The notes under the pieces are model-generated. The model did not search any database. It was given only the letters and a program-made list of their open reading frames with translations, and was not told where the DNA came from. Made by a program: the position numbers and the translations under genes. This document shows, in pieces, positions 7,975 to 15,953 of a stretch of DNA of 64,000 nt. The DNA is from an uncultured Bacteroidales bacterium (GTDB taxonomy: Bacteria > Bacteroidota > Bacteroidia > Bacteroidales > Muribaculaceae): contig CACZNH010000002.1 in the NCBI GenBank assembly GCA_902782465.1, forward strand, positions 62,001 through 126,000. Direction: 5' to 3'. Each line of letters starts with the position of its first letter. The first letter of the stretch is position 1.

Positions 7975-9084
7975 ATGGCAGAAAACGCATTATTACAACG
8001 ACTTGACGGCCTTGACGCCCGCTTTGAGGAAATCGGTACGCTCATTACCGACCCCAGTGTTATCGCTGATCAGCGGCGCTACGTCAAGCTGACCAAGGAA
8101 TATAAGAGCCTGGAAACCCTGCTGGGTGCCACCAACCGCTACCGCAAGCTTCTGGAGGACATCGAGCAGGCCAAGGCTGTGCTGGATACTGAAACTGACG
8201 AGGACCTGCGTGCAATGGCACGCGAGGAAATCGATGCCAACCAGGCCGAGGTGCCCAAACTGGAAGAGGAAATCAAGCTGCTGCTCATCCCCGAGGACCC
8301 CGAGGACAGCAAGAACGTGGTGCTTGAGATTCGCGGCGGTACGGGTGGCGACGAGGCAGCACTGTTTGCCGGTGACCTTGCCCGCATGTACACCCGCTAC
8401 TGCGAGACCAAGGGCTGGAACGTGCAGATGTCCAGCTGCAGCGAGGGCGCTGTGGGTGGCTTCAAGGAGGTGGTGTTCAGCATCACTGGTGATAACGTGT
8501 ACGGTACTTTGAAATATGAATCGGGCGTTCACCGCGTGCAGCGAGTGCCTGTCACCGAGACGCAGGGCCGTGTACACACCTCGGCAGCCAGTGTGGCCGT
8601 GTTGCCCGAGGCCGAGCCGTTCGACGTTCACATCAACGAGGGCGAAATCAAGTGGGACACCTTCCGCAGCGGCGGTGCAGGTGGTCAGAACGTGAACAAG
8701 GTGAACAGTGGTGTCCGCCTGCGCTACATGTGGACCAATCCCAACACGGGTGAACAGCAGGAAATTCTCATCGAGTGTACCGAGACCCGCGATCAGCCCA
8801 AGAACAAGGAAAGGGCTTTGGCTCGCCTGCGTACCTTTATCTACGACAACGAGCACCAGAAGTATGTGGACGATATCGCGTCACGCCGCAAGACGCTCGT
8901 CTCGACGGGTGACCGCTCGGCCAAAATCCGCACCTACAACTATCCGCAGGGGCGCATCACCGACCACCGCATCGGCTACACCATCTACAACCTGCCCGCC
9001 TTTATGGACGGCGACATCCAGGACTGCATCGACCACCTTATCGTAGCCGAGAACGCCGAGAAACTCAAGGAGGCAGAACTCTAA
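7975..9084 (+). CDS. prfA: peptide chain release factor 1
   Basis: A 369-residue class I release factor that ends translation at UAA/UAG. The stop-codon recognition tripeptide is PVT (about residues 191-193, in RVPVTETQGRVHTSAA), the RF1-type PxT rather than the SPF of RF2. The catalytic GGQ is in GGAGGQNVNKV near residues 236-238. The N-terminal helical domain is rich in charged residues, as expected. It follows the metallophosphatase gene after 16 nt and precedes the GH92 gene by 25 nt, so all three may be cotranscribed. Confidence 0.95.
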   Translation: MAENALLQRLDGLDARFEEIGTLITDPSVIADQRRYVKLTKEYKSLETLLGATNRYRKLLEDIEQAKAVLDTETDEDLRAMAREEIDANQAEVPKLEEEIKLLLIPEDPEDSKNVVLEIRGGTGGDEAALFAGDLARMYTRYCETKGWNVQMSSCSEGAVGGFKEVVFSITGDNVYGTLKYESGVHRVQRVPVTETQGRVHTSAASVAVLPEAEPFDVHINEGEIKWDTFRSGGAGGQNVNKVNSGVRLRYMWTNPNTGEQQEILIECTETRDQPKNKERALARLRTFIYDNEHQKYVDDIASRRKTLVSTGDRSAKIRTYNYPQGRITDHRIGYTIYNLPAFMDGDIQDCIDHLIVAENAEKLKEAEL

Positions 9085-9109
9085 CACTTTCCAACCTAGA
9101 TATATCAGG

Positions 9110-11383
9110 ATGAAGAAGATATTGGTATTATTGACGGTTTTCTGCCTCAGTGCTTCGGCATTTGCAGCAAGTCTTGAGCCGGTGGATTATGTGAATCCGC
9201 TGGTGGGAACAGAGTCGAGTTTTGTCCTTTCGACAGGAAACACTTATCCTGCCATCGCCATGCCGTGGGGCATGAACTTCTGGGTGCCGCAGACGGGCAA
9301 GATGGGTGACGGATGGCAATATACCTATGGCGCTACAAAAATCCGCGGATTCAAGCAGACGCACCAACCCAGTCCGTGGATTAACGACTATGGCCAGTTC
9401 TCCATCATGCCGACAGTGGGCGAGCCTGTCTTTGACGAGGATAGACGTGCCAGCTGGTTCTCACACAAGGCCGAAGTTGCCACACCTTATTATTATCAGG
9501 TCTATCTGGCCGATTATGACGTAATCGCCGAGGTCGCTCCGACTGAACGTGCCGCCATCATGCGATTCACTTTCCGTAAGACCGAAAAGGCCAATATCGT
9601 TGTTGACGCCTTCGACAAGGGCTCAGAGGTAACTATTCTGCCTGATCAACGGCGCATCATCGGCTACACGACACGCAACAGTGGCGGCGTACCCGATAAT
9701 TTCAGGAATTATTTCGTCATTGAGTTTGACAAGCCTTTCGATGTCTATTATACGGTCAACGACAGCATTATCAACGAGGGACAGTCCAGTGTCACTTGTA
9801 ACCATGCAGGCGCCATCGTGTCGCTCCACACCAACAGTGGTGGTGACCAGGTCAATGTCCGCGTTGCATCGTCGTTCATCAGTCCCGAACAGGCTTTGCT
9901 GAACCTGCAGGAATTAGGCACCGATGACTTGGAGACCGTTAAGGCCAAAGGTCGCCAGCGTTGGAACGAGGTGCTGGGCCGCATCATGGTTGAGGATGTT
10001 GACATCGACCACCTGCGCACCTTCTATTCCTGCCTGTACCGCTCGGTGCTGTTCCCGCGCAGCCTCTACGAGATAGACGCCAAAGGCCAGCCCGTGCATT
10101 ACAGCCCGTTTAACGGCAAGGTGCTGCCAGGACGCATGTTTACTGACACAGGCTTTTGGGACACCTTCCGCGCCCTCTTCCCCCTGGTTGACCTGATGTA
10201 CCCCACGATGGGCTCGTGGATGCAGGAGGGTCTGGTGAACACCTATCTTGAGAGCGGATTTCTGCCCGAGTGGGCAAGCCCCGGTCACCGCAACTGTATG
10301 GTGGGCAACAACAGCGCATCGGTAGTTGCAGACGCCTATCTGAAGGGCTTGCGCGGCTATGACATCGAGAAGTTGTGGGAAGCCGTTGTTCACGGTACCA
10401 ACGCAGTTCATCCGCAGGTGAAGTCAACTGGACGCCTGGGCTACGAATACTACAACAAATTTGGATATATCCCTTATGACGTGGGCATCAACGAGAACGT
10501 GGCCCGTACGCTGGAGTATGCCTACGATGACTGGTGCATCTACCGCCTGGGCAAGGCATTGGGCAAGCCTGAGAGTGAAATCAAGGTCTTTGCCGAGCGG
10601 GCGATGAACTACCGCAATGTGTTTGACCCCGAGTATCGGTTGATGCGTGGCCGATTGCAGGACGGCACCTTTCAAACACCGTTCAGCCCCTACAAGTGGG
10701 GTGATGCCTTTACCGAGGGCAATAGCCTGCACTACACATGGAGTGTGTTCCATGACCCGCAAGGTCTTATCGACCTGATGGGCGGCAGAAAGCGTTTTCT
10801 GGAGGCGCTGAACACGGTCTTTACCGTTCCGCCGGTGTTCGATGACAGCTACTACGGTTATACCATCCACGAAATCCGCGAGATGCAGATCATGAACATG
10901 GGCAATTATGCCCACGGCAATCAGCCCATCCAGCACATGATTTACTTGTACAACTATACCGGATGGCCTTGGAGGGCCCAGTATTGGGTGCGTCAGGTGA
11001 TGGATCGCCTGTACAGTGCCGCGCCCGATGGCTATTGCGGAGATGAGGACAATGGCCAGACCTCGGCGTGGTATGTGTTCTCGGCTATGGGCTTCTATCC
11101 TGTATGCCCAGGTAGCAATCAGTATGTAATTGGAACGCCTTACTTCAACAAGATGACACTCAGCCTTGAGAACGGCAAGCAGGTCACGATTACGCGTGAG
11201 GGCAACGGCTGTTATATCCAAAAGATGATACTGGACGGAAAAGAATACACCCGCAACTATCTCGAGCATGGCAGCTTGCTTCAAGGGTGCAATATCCATT
11301 TCATCATGGGCGACGAGCCGAACTATCAACGTGCTACAGCACCTGAAGACGCCCCTTACTCGTTCTCGACGGCCAATCGTTAA
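9110..11383 (+). CDS. GH92 alpha-mannosidase, secreted
   Basis: A 757-residue glycoside hydrolase of family 92, a calcium-dependent exo-alpha-mannosidase family that trims mannan and N-glycans. A signal peptide (MKKILVLLTVFCLSASAFAA) is followed by the family N-terminal motif VDYVNPLVGTES, then by the C-terminal signature GYCGDEDNGQTSAWYVFSAMGFYPV, which carries catalytic and calcium-site residues. Length matches the family. It likely acts in the periplasm or at the surface; linkage specificity (alpha-1,2, 1,3 or 1,6) cannot be told. AGGA lies just before the ATG. It follows prfA closely with no clear promoter of its own. Confidence 0.9.
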   Translation: MKKILVLLTVFCLSASAFAASLEPVDYVNPLVGTESSFVLSTGNTYPAIAMPWGMNFWVPQTGKMGDGWQYTYGATKIRGFKQTHQPSPWINDYGQFSIMPTVGEPVFDEDRRASWFSHKAEVATPYYYQVYLADYDVIAEVAPTERAAIMRFTFRKTEKANIVVDAFDKGSEVTILPDQRRIIGYTTRNSGGVPDNFRNYFVIEFDKPFDVYYTVNDSIINEGQSSVTCNHAGAIVSLHTNSGGDQVNVRVASSFISPEQALLNLQELGTDDLETVKAKGRQRWNEVLGRIMVEDVDIDHLRTFYSCLYRSVLFPRSLYEIDAKGQPVHYSPFNGKVLPGRMFTDTGFWDTFRALFPLVDLMYPTMGSWMQEGLVNTYLESGFLPEWASPGHRNCMVGNNSASVVADAYLKGLRGYDIEKLWEAVVHGTNAVHPQVKSTGRLGYEYYNKFGYIPYDVGINENVARTLEYAYDDWCIYRLGKALGKPESEIKVFAERAMNYRNVFDPEYRLMRGRLQDGTFQTPFSPYKWGDAFTEGNSLHYTWSVFHDPQGLIDLMGGRKRFLEALNTVFTVPPVFDDSYYGYTIHEIREMQIMNMGNYAHGNQPIQHMIYLYNYTGWPWRAQYWVRQVMDRLYSAAPDGYCGDEDNGQTSAWYVFSAMGFYPVCPGSNQYVIGTPYFNKMTLSLENGKQVTITREGNGCYIQKMILDGKEYTRNYLEHGSLLQGCNIHFIMGDEPNYQRATAPEDAPYSFSTANR

Positions 11384-11793
11384 TAGCTTGAAAATAAAAA
11401 CTTATCGCCATCGCGCCGCTGTGTGAGGGCGAAAATAAAAGACCGCTGCGCTCACGCGTGGCGGCCTTCTTGAAAATAACATTTCTCCAAATTTATTAAC
11501 TTTTAACTTTAGATAACTTGTGGAAACCATTGGCCATACATATGGACAAGGTGTCATCAAGCTAATTGAATGGATGCATAAAAATTATGAAAAGAATTCA
11601 TTTCTGTTATTTATGATGATTGCAGTTGTTTGCATCTTTTCATTGCTCTGCAAAGTTACAATGTTTTTTTGTGATTAGAAAAACATTCGGTATGCATTTT
11701 CAGTATAATTAACTGAAATTTATGCAAAACGCCATTTTTGTATGACAAATCTTGTTGTCATGGGGTGATTGGTTTGCCTATGACAAGCCAAGA
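11384..11793. other. 410-nt gap between convergent genes
   Basis: The stretch between the GH92 gene and the alcohol dehydrogenase is much richer in A/T than its surroundings. It holds a G/C-rich, partly self-complementary segment (about 11408-11475) that may end GH92 transcription, a 52-codon open frame (11520-11678), a minus-strand TAACTTTGC box (11650-11658) with no gene after it, and a bulged inverted repeat at 11693-11725 (TGCAT...TTTCAGT/ACTGAAA...ATGCA). Confidence 0.5.
11520..11678 (+). CDS. possible small membrane protein (52 codons)
   Basis: An open frame from a GTG at 11520 to TAG at 11676-11678. The predicted product has a soluble N-terminus (about 25 residues, including GHTYGQGVIKLIEW) and a hydrophobic stretch NSFLLFMMIAVVCIFSLLC that could span the membrane once. 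No -7 box or ribosome site is clear. The region is A/T-rich, which by itself favours Phe/Leu/Ile codons, so this may be chance or a gene remnant. Confidence 0.2.
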   Translation: METIGHTYGQGVIKLIEWMHKNYEKNSFLLFMMIAVVCIFSLLCKVTMFFCD

Positions 11794-12966
11794 TTACAGA
11801 CAGTTTCGGAAAATGATTTCAATATCATGCTGCTCCAGGGGAACGAAACCGGGCAGAACACCTCCGGCACACGACTTGCGAGCCATGGTGGGAATGTGCT
11901 CATCGCCAATGCCCAGAGCAGTGAATGTGCTCTTCAGTTCCAGCGTGCCGAAGAGGAATTCCTTGGTCTTCTCGATGGCTTGCTTGGCAATATCCATCGC
12001 GGGCTGATTGGCATCGATGCCGAAGACGTTTACGCCATACTGCACATACTTGCTCACCGTCTTCTCGCTCAGGCAGTATTCCATCCAGCGGGGGGTGATG
12101 ATGGCAAGACCCAGGCCATGGGTGATGTCATAGTAGGCCGAAACCTCGTGTTCCATCGGGTGGCAGCTCCATGCCTGGCGTTTGCCTCCGTCAATAAAGC
12201 CGTTGATGGCCCATGACGATGTCCACATCAGGTTGGCACGTGCCTCATAGTTCTCGGGCTCCTTCATGGCGATGGGGGCATACTTGATGATGGTCTTCAT
12301 CATGCCTTCCATGAAGCAGTCGAGCATGTACAGGTCCTGATCCATGTTGAAATAGACCTCAAAGATGTGCGACAGCATGTCGGCAGCACCGCAAGCCGTT
12401 TGATAAGGGCTGACGGTATAGGTCACTGTGGGGTCAAGGAACGAAACCTTAGGCAACAGGGTGGGGCGCACAACGCGACCGATTTTGTCATTGGTCTCAG
12501 GGTTGCTGATGACACCGCCGGCATCCATCTCGCTGCCCGTGGCCGACAGAGTCAGGACGCTGATGATGGGCAGGGCCTCGGTGATGGGGGCATGCTTCTC
12601 GTTAAAGAAGTCCCATGGGTCATTGTCCACCTTGGCTCCAGCAGCCATGAATTTGGTGGCGTCGATGGTCGAGCCGCCACCCACGGCGAGCAACACGTCG
12701 ATATTGTGGTCCTTGCACATCTGTGCACCACGGCGCACGCTGTCGATGCGGGGATTGGGCTCGATGCCCGACAGTTCAAACAGTTCCATACCTGCCTTCT
12801 TGACTTCGGCAACTACTGCCTCATACAGGCCCGTACGCTTGATGGAGCCGCCTCCGTAAGTGAGCAGCACTCGTTTACCGAATTTTGGCAATTCTTCACT
12901 CAGGTGACACAGTTGGTTCTCACCGAAATAAACCTTTACCGGAATGTCATATACAAAGTTGTTCAT
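11794..12966 (-). CDS. iron-containing alcohol dehydrogenase, YqhD/butanol dehydrogenase type
   Basis: A 390-residue NAD(P)-dependent group III alcohol dehydrogenase that reduces aldehydes to alcohols in the cytoplasm. It shows the nucleotide-binding GGGSTIDATKF, the helix DMLSHIFEVYF and the metal-site segment HPMEHEVSAYYDITHGLGLAIITPRWMEY with the conserved histidines. Length fits the family. Start at 12966 (MNNFVYDIPVKVYFGE): the frame is open upstream into the DUF362 gene, but that part is a shadow. It lies 37 nt downstream of the DUF362 gene on the same strand and ends the redox cluster. The physiological aldehyde is unknown. Confidence 0.9.
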   Translation of the reverse strand: MNNFVYDIPVKVYFGENQLCHLSEELPKFGKRVLLTYGGGSIKRTGLYEAVVAEVKKAGMELFELSGIEPNPRIDSVRRGAQMCKDHNIDVLLAVGGGSTIDATKFMAAGAKVDNDPWDFFNEKHAPITEALPIISVLTLSATGSEMDAGGVISNPETNDKIGRVVRPTLLPKVSFLDPTVTYTVSPYQTACGAADMLSHIFEVYFNMDQDLYMLDCFMEGMMKTIIKYAPIAMKEPENYEARANLMWTSSWAINGFIDGGKRQAWSCHPMEHEVSAYYDITHGLGLAIITPRWMEYCLSEKTVSKYVQYGVNVFGIDANQPAMDIAKQAIEKTKEFLFGTLELKSTFTALGIGDEHIPTMARKSCAGGVLPGFVPLEQHDIEIIFRNCL

Positions 12967-13003
12967 TGTTGATGGGTTATAGAGGGTGAAACGTTCAAAA
13001 TGA

Positions 13004-13948
13004 TTACAGCTTAATAATCGTGTACTTCTTGCTGCCCAGCCCGATGTGCTCGGCCCAGTCGATGGTGTGGGTGCCGTGGCGGGTGTTGATGCGCTCAATC
13101 AGGGGCGCATTGTCGTCGCCGGCGCTGGCCTTGTGGTTGAACACCATCTCCACGCAAGCCCAGTCGAGAGCCACGGGGTCAAGGCTGGCCATGATGCCCA
13201 TGTCCTTGAGCTTGGGGGCTTCGGGTGTGCCGTCACAGTCACAATCGACCGACATGTTGTTCATTACGTTGATGTAGATGACACGACCGCCCATGTAGTT
13301 GTGCACTGCCTGGGCTGCAGCGGCCATCGACTCCAGGAAGCCGTCCTGGTCTTCGATGTGGTTCCACGCATCGCTGGCATCATCGGTGTAACCTGCCGAG
13401 TGGATATAGGCCTTGCCGGCAGTGCTGGCAACACCGATGGAGGCATTCTTCAGCACGCCGCCGTATCCGCCCATGGCATGACCCTTGAAGTGGGCCAGGT
13501 TAATCATCCAGTCATAGTTGGCCAGATGGTCGCCCACGATGTCATACTTGATGTGCGTGCGGTCCTTAACGGGGATGCGCATCTGGCCAAACTCGTCCAT
13601 GATATCGACGGCAAAGATGCTGTCAAAGCCGTGTTCATGGATGGTCTGCCAGTGCTTGGATACTTCTTGACGTGAGCCACCGTAGGCGGTGCAGCATTCC
13701 ACGATGGTGCCATTCACTTCATCCACCAGGTTGCGGATGAACGTGGGTTTCAAGTAATGGTTGTTGCCTGACTCGCCGGTGCTGATCTTAACGGCCACAC
13801 GCCCTGTGGCTTCGACTCCCAGTGCTTTGTAAATCTTGACGAGCGACTCGGGGGTAATTTCCTGGGTGTAATAGACCTTGCTCTGCGCGTTGGCCATGAC
13901 TGCCATCAGGCAGGCCACCGCAATAAATAATATCTTTCTTGTAGTCAT
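13004..13948 (-). CDS. exported DUF362-domain protein
   Basis: A 314-residue protein with a signal peptide (MTTRKILFIAVACLMAVMANAQ) and a single DUF362 domain through the rest (VAVKISTGESGNNHYLKP, INLAHFKGHAMGGYGGVLKNASIGVAS, SLDPVALDWACVEMVF). Some family members carry ferredoxin-like clusters; this one has no CxxCxxC pattern. Function is unknown, but the family often sits beside flavodoxin or ferredoxin genes, as here, which suggests a redox role. Start at 13948; the frame upstream crosses the promoter at 13977-13984. The alcohol dehydrogenase follows. Confidence 0.8.
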   Translation of the reverse strand: MTTRKILFIAVACLMAVMANAQSKVYYTQEITPESLVKIYKALGVEATGRVAVKISTGESGNNHYLKPTFIRNLVDEVNGTIVECCTAYGGSRQEVSKHWQTIHEHGFDSIFAVDIMDEFGQMRIPVKDRTHIKYDIVGDHLANYDWMINLAHFKGHAMGGYGGVLKNASIGVASTAGKAYIHSAGYTDDASDAWNHIEDQDGFLESMAAAAQAVHNYMGGRVIYINVMNNMSVDCDCDGTPEAPKLKDMGIMASLDPVALDWACVEMVFNHKASAGDDNAPLIERINTRHGTHTIDWAEHIGLGSKKYTIIKL

Positions 13949-13976
13949 AACTATAGGATGTAATTGAGTTAACACA

Positions 13977-13984
13977 CAAAGATA
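13977..13984 (-). promoter_or_regulatory. -7 box before the DUF362 gene
   Basis: Minus-strand TATCTTTG, a full TAnnTTTG match, lies 28 nt before the DUF362 ATG at 13948. It implies that DUF362 and the dehydrogenase can be transcribed apart from the flavodoxin pair. Confidence 0.55.
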
Positions 13985-14045
13985 GTAATAATTTGTGGCA
14001 TGAGCAAATCGCCCGGCTAAAACAAGCAAGAATTTAAGCTTATAG

Positions 14046-14621
14046 TCAAAGTGAATCCAGCCAGCGCTTGATATCACCCTCGTTGGCATAGTTGAGGTTC
14101 TTGGGCTCAACCCAGTTGGCGTTGGGTGCCGACGGCTTGAGGTACTTCAGCGTCTCACCGGCTCCGCTGCCGCCCGAAGTGAAGAACGGAACGATGGTTT
14201 TGCCAGTCAGGTCATATTGCTCTAGGAAAGTGTTGATGATGGTAGGAGCAACATACCACCAGATGGGGAAGCCGACAAATATGGTGTCATACTGTGACAT
14301 GTTCTCGACACGGTTGGCGATAGCGGGACGGCTGCTCTTGTCCTTCATCTCGATGCTGCTGCGGCTGTTTTTGTCGCGCCAGTTCAGGTCGGCAGGGGTA
14401 TAGCGGGTTTCGGGAACGATTTCGTGCAGCTGGGCATCAGCAACTTTTGCAAGGAGTGTTGCTGCCTCCATGGTTGTACCTGTCGCGCTGAAGTAGGCGA
14501 CCAGTTTTTTGGAATTGTTGTTCATGTCGTTGAATTGTGATTGGTTATTGTCGCTGGCTACGGCGCTCAAGGCCAGGCAGCTGGCAATGAATGTGAATAA
14601 AAGTCGTTGGATGGATTTCAT
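14046..14621 (-). CDS. exported flavodoxin
   Basis: A 191-residue flavodoxin-fold protein with an N-terminal signal peptide (MKSIQRLLFTFIASCLALSAVAS). The FMN phosphate loop is AYFSATGTT (residues 42-50), followed by the flavin-contact segment VGFPIWWYVAPTIINTFLE and FFTSGGSGAGETL. Start at 14621: the ATG is one base after the stop of the upstream flavodoxin fusion, so the two are probably translationally coupled. An exported flavodoxin must meet FMN outside the cytoplasm or travel folded, for example through Tat; the signal has no twin arginine. The partner enzyme is not known. Confidence 0.87.
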   Translation of the reverse strand: MKSIQRLLFTFIASCLALSAVASDNNQSQFNDMNNNSKKLVAYFSATGTTMEAATLLAKVADAQLHEIVPETRYTPADLNWRDKNSRSSIEMKDKSSRPAIANRVENMSQYDTIFVGFPIWWYVAPTIINTFLEQYDLTGKTIVPFFTSGGSGAGETLKYLKPSAPNANWVEPKNLNYANEGDIKRWLDSL

Positions 14622-14622
14622 A

Positions 14623-15744
14623 TTAATGTGTGATAATGTAATCAATGATTTCTGACACGTCTGATATGTTAACCGAACCGTCTTCATTGAAATCGGCGGT
14701 CTCAAAATCAATATTCTCACCGCCCAGGATAAAGTCGATGATGGTGGTGACATCGGTGACATTAACGGTGCCATCTCCATTCACGTCGCCCTTGAGTGAG
14801 GCGGTGGCCATCTCAAACCTGACCGTGACGTCGCCTGAACCCAATGCTGCGCTGAGCCCGGTCGGGTCATCGATGGCCCCGATGCGCGTGTAGCTGTAGC
14901 TGGTGTTGAAGGTCTCGTAGAACAAAACCACGCAATTGCGGCCATACAGCATGATATCGCCCGAGTGGATGGTGCCCGGGTTAGTGGCTGCACTCGGCAG
15001 ATTGGTGCTCAGATAGTTGTATTTCTCATTGCCATTGAGTTCGGTCATGTTGAGCGTTAAGGGCAACAAAGCCTTGAACGCATCGGCCGTGGCATTGTCG
15101 GCCAGCGTGGCGGTAAAGGTTTTGTTCCCCACGATGACACGCAGGTCTCCTGCAGCAACGGGTGCCTCAAAGTCGAGGCCGCTTGTCCAGTTGTGGGTCA
15201 TAGTGGTGATATTTGAGCGGTTATTATAATTAATGTGCAACGCATTGCCGACAAAGGTACAGTTGGGCAACTGGTTATGGGCGTCGTTGACGACATTGGT
15301 GATGCCGCTGCTCCAGCTGGTAACGGCAAGAGCTACCTGCTTGCCAGCCAGTTTGCTGGCATGGTTGTGCAGGAAGGTGAGCATCGGGTTGGCCATCTTG
15401 CCGTTCCACAACGGAGTGCAGATGATGATGGCATCCCACTGGTCAAAGTTGTCAACCGCAGTCTTGATTTCGGGCCAGTTGCCTGCATCAATCTGGCTGC
15501 GCTCATTGTTGGCATAGTTGTAGGTTGTAGAACTCTCAGGACGCGGATAGTTGCCGTGGTCAACCACTTCGAGCAGTGTGCCGCCACAATAGTTGGCGAT
15601 GGCATTGGCCAGGGTCTCGGTAACGCCGCTATAACTGTAATAAATGACCAGGCTATTGATATCGCTGGCAGGAACGGCTCCAGTGCGACCGGCGGTCATC
15701 AACAGAGCCATGCAAGTCAAGATAAAAGTTGTTTTTTTCATCAT
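14623..15744 (-). CDS. secreted flavodoxin - cyclophilin-like - dockerin fusion
   Basis: A 373-residue, three-domain secreted protein. Signal peptide residues 1-24; flavodoxin domain about 31-185, with phosphate loop YYSYSGVTET (35-44) and IICTPLWNGKMANPM; cyclophilin-like domain about 200-312 (LRVIVGNKTFTATLADN, LNMTELNGNEKYNYL, GDIMLYGRNCVVLFY, SYTRIGAIDD); dockerin-like pair 318-373, with both calcium loops intact (D320-x-N-x-D-G and D351-x-N-x-D-G) and helices DVTTIIDFIL and DVSEIIDYII. Flavodoxin and cyclophilin-like proteins are usually separate polypeptides. It is the first gene of the cluster, with its own promoter. The dockerin implies docking to a surface or complex partner. Confidence 0.85.
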   Translation of the reverse strand: MMKKTTFILTCMALLMTAGRTGAVPASDINSLVIYYSYSGVTETLANAIANYCGGTLLEVVDHGNYPRPESSTTYNYANNERSQIDAGNWPEIKTAVDNFDQWDAIIICTPLWNGKMANPMLTFLHNHASKLAGKQVALAVTSWSSGITNVVNDAHNQLPNCTFVGNALHINYNNRSNITTMTHNWTSGLDFEAPVAAGDLRVIVGNKTFTATLADNATADAFKALLPLTLNMTELNGNEKYNYLSTNLPSAATNPGTIHSGDIMLYGRNCVVLFYETFNTSYSYTRIGAIDDPTGLSAALGSGDVTVRFEMATASLKGDVNGDGTVNVTDVTTIIDFILGGENIDFETADFNEDGSVNISDVSEIIDYIITH

Positions 15745-15780
15745 CGTTTCTGATATAATGTTGGATTATTCATTGTGCTT

Positions 15781-15789
15781 GCAAAGTTA
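15781..15789 (-). promoter_or_regulatory. -7 box of the flavodoxin cluster
   Basis: Minus-strand TAACTTTGC fits TAnnTTTG and lies 37 nt before the fusion gene's ATG at 15744. Confidence 0.6.
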
Positions 15790-15906
15790 CTCTGAACATG
15801 TGGACCGCTTGTTACCTATCTTCCCGATATATATACCAATATCCCGTTTTTCCCTTAAAATCAAAATAATATGACCACATTTATTACATTGAATAAAAAA
15901 AAACAC

Positions 15907-15914
15907 TAATTTTG
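15907..15914 (+). promoter_or_regulatory. -7 box of the first C10 protease gene
   Basis: TAATTTTG lies 39 nt before the ATG at 15954. An in-frame TTG at 15912 overlaps the box, so the ATG is the true start. Confidence 0.6.
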
Positions 15915-15953
15915 TGCCCTAAATCAAAAATAATACACAAGACGTTTATAACT

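Noticed and set aside
11650..11658. Minus-strand promoter of a real gene in the 11.4-11.8 kb gap
   Set aside because: Only the antisense of the GH92 3' end lies downstream; there is no -33 element at the right distance.
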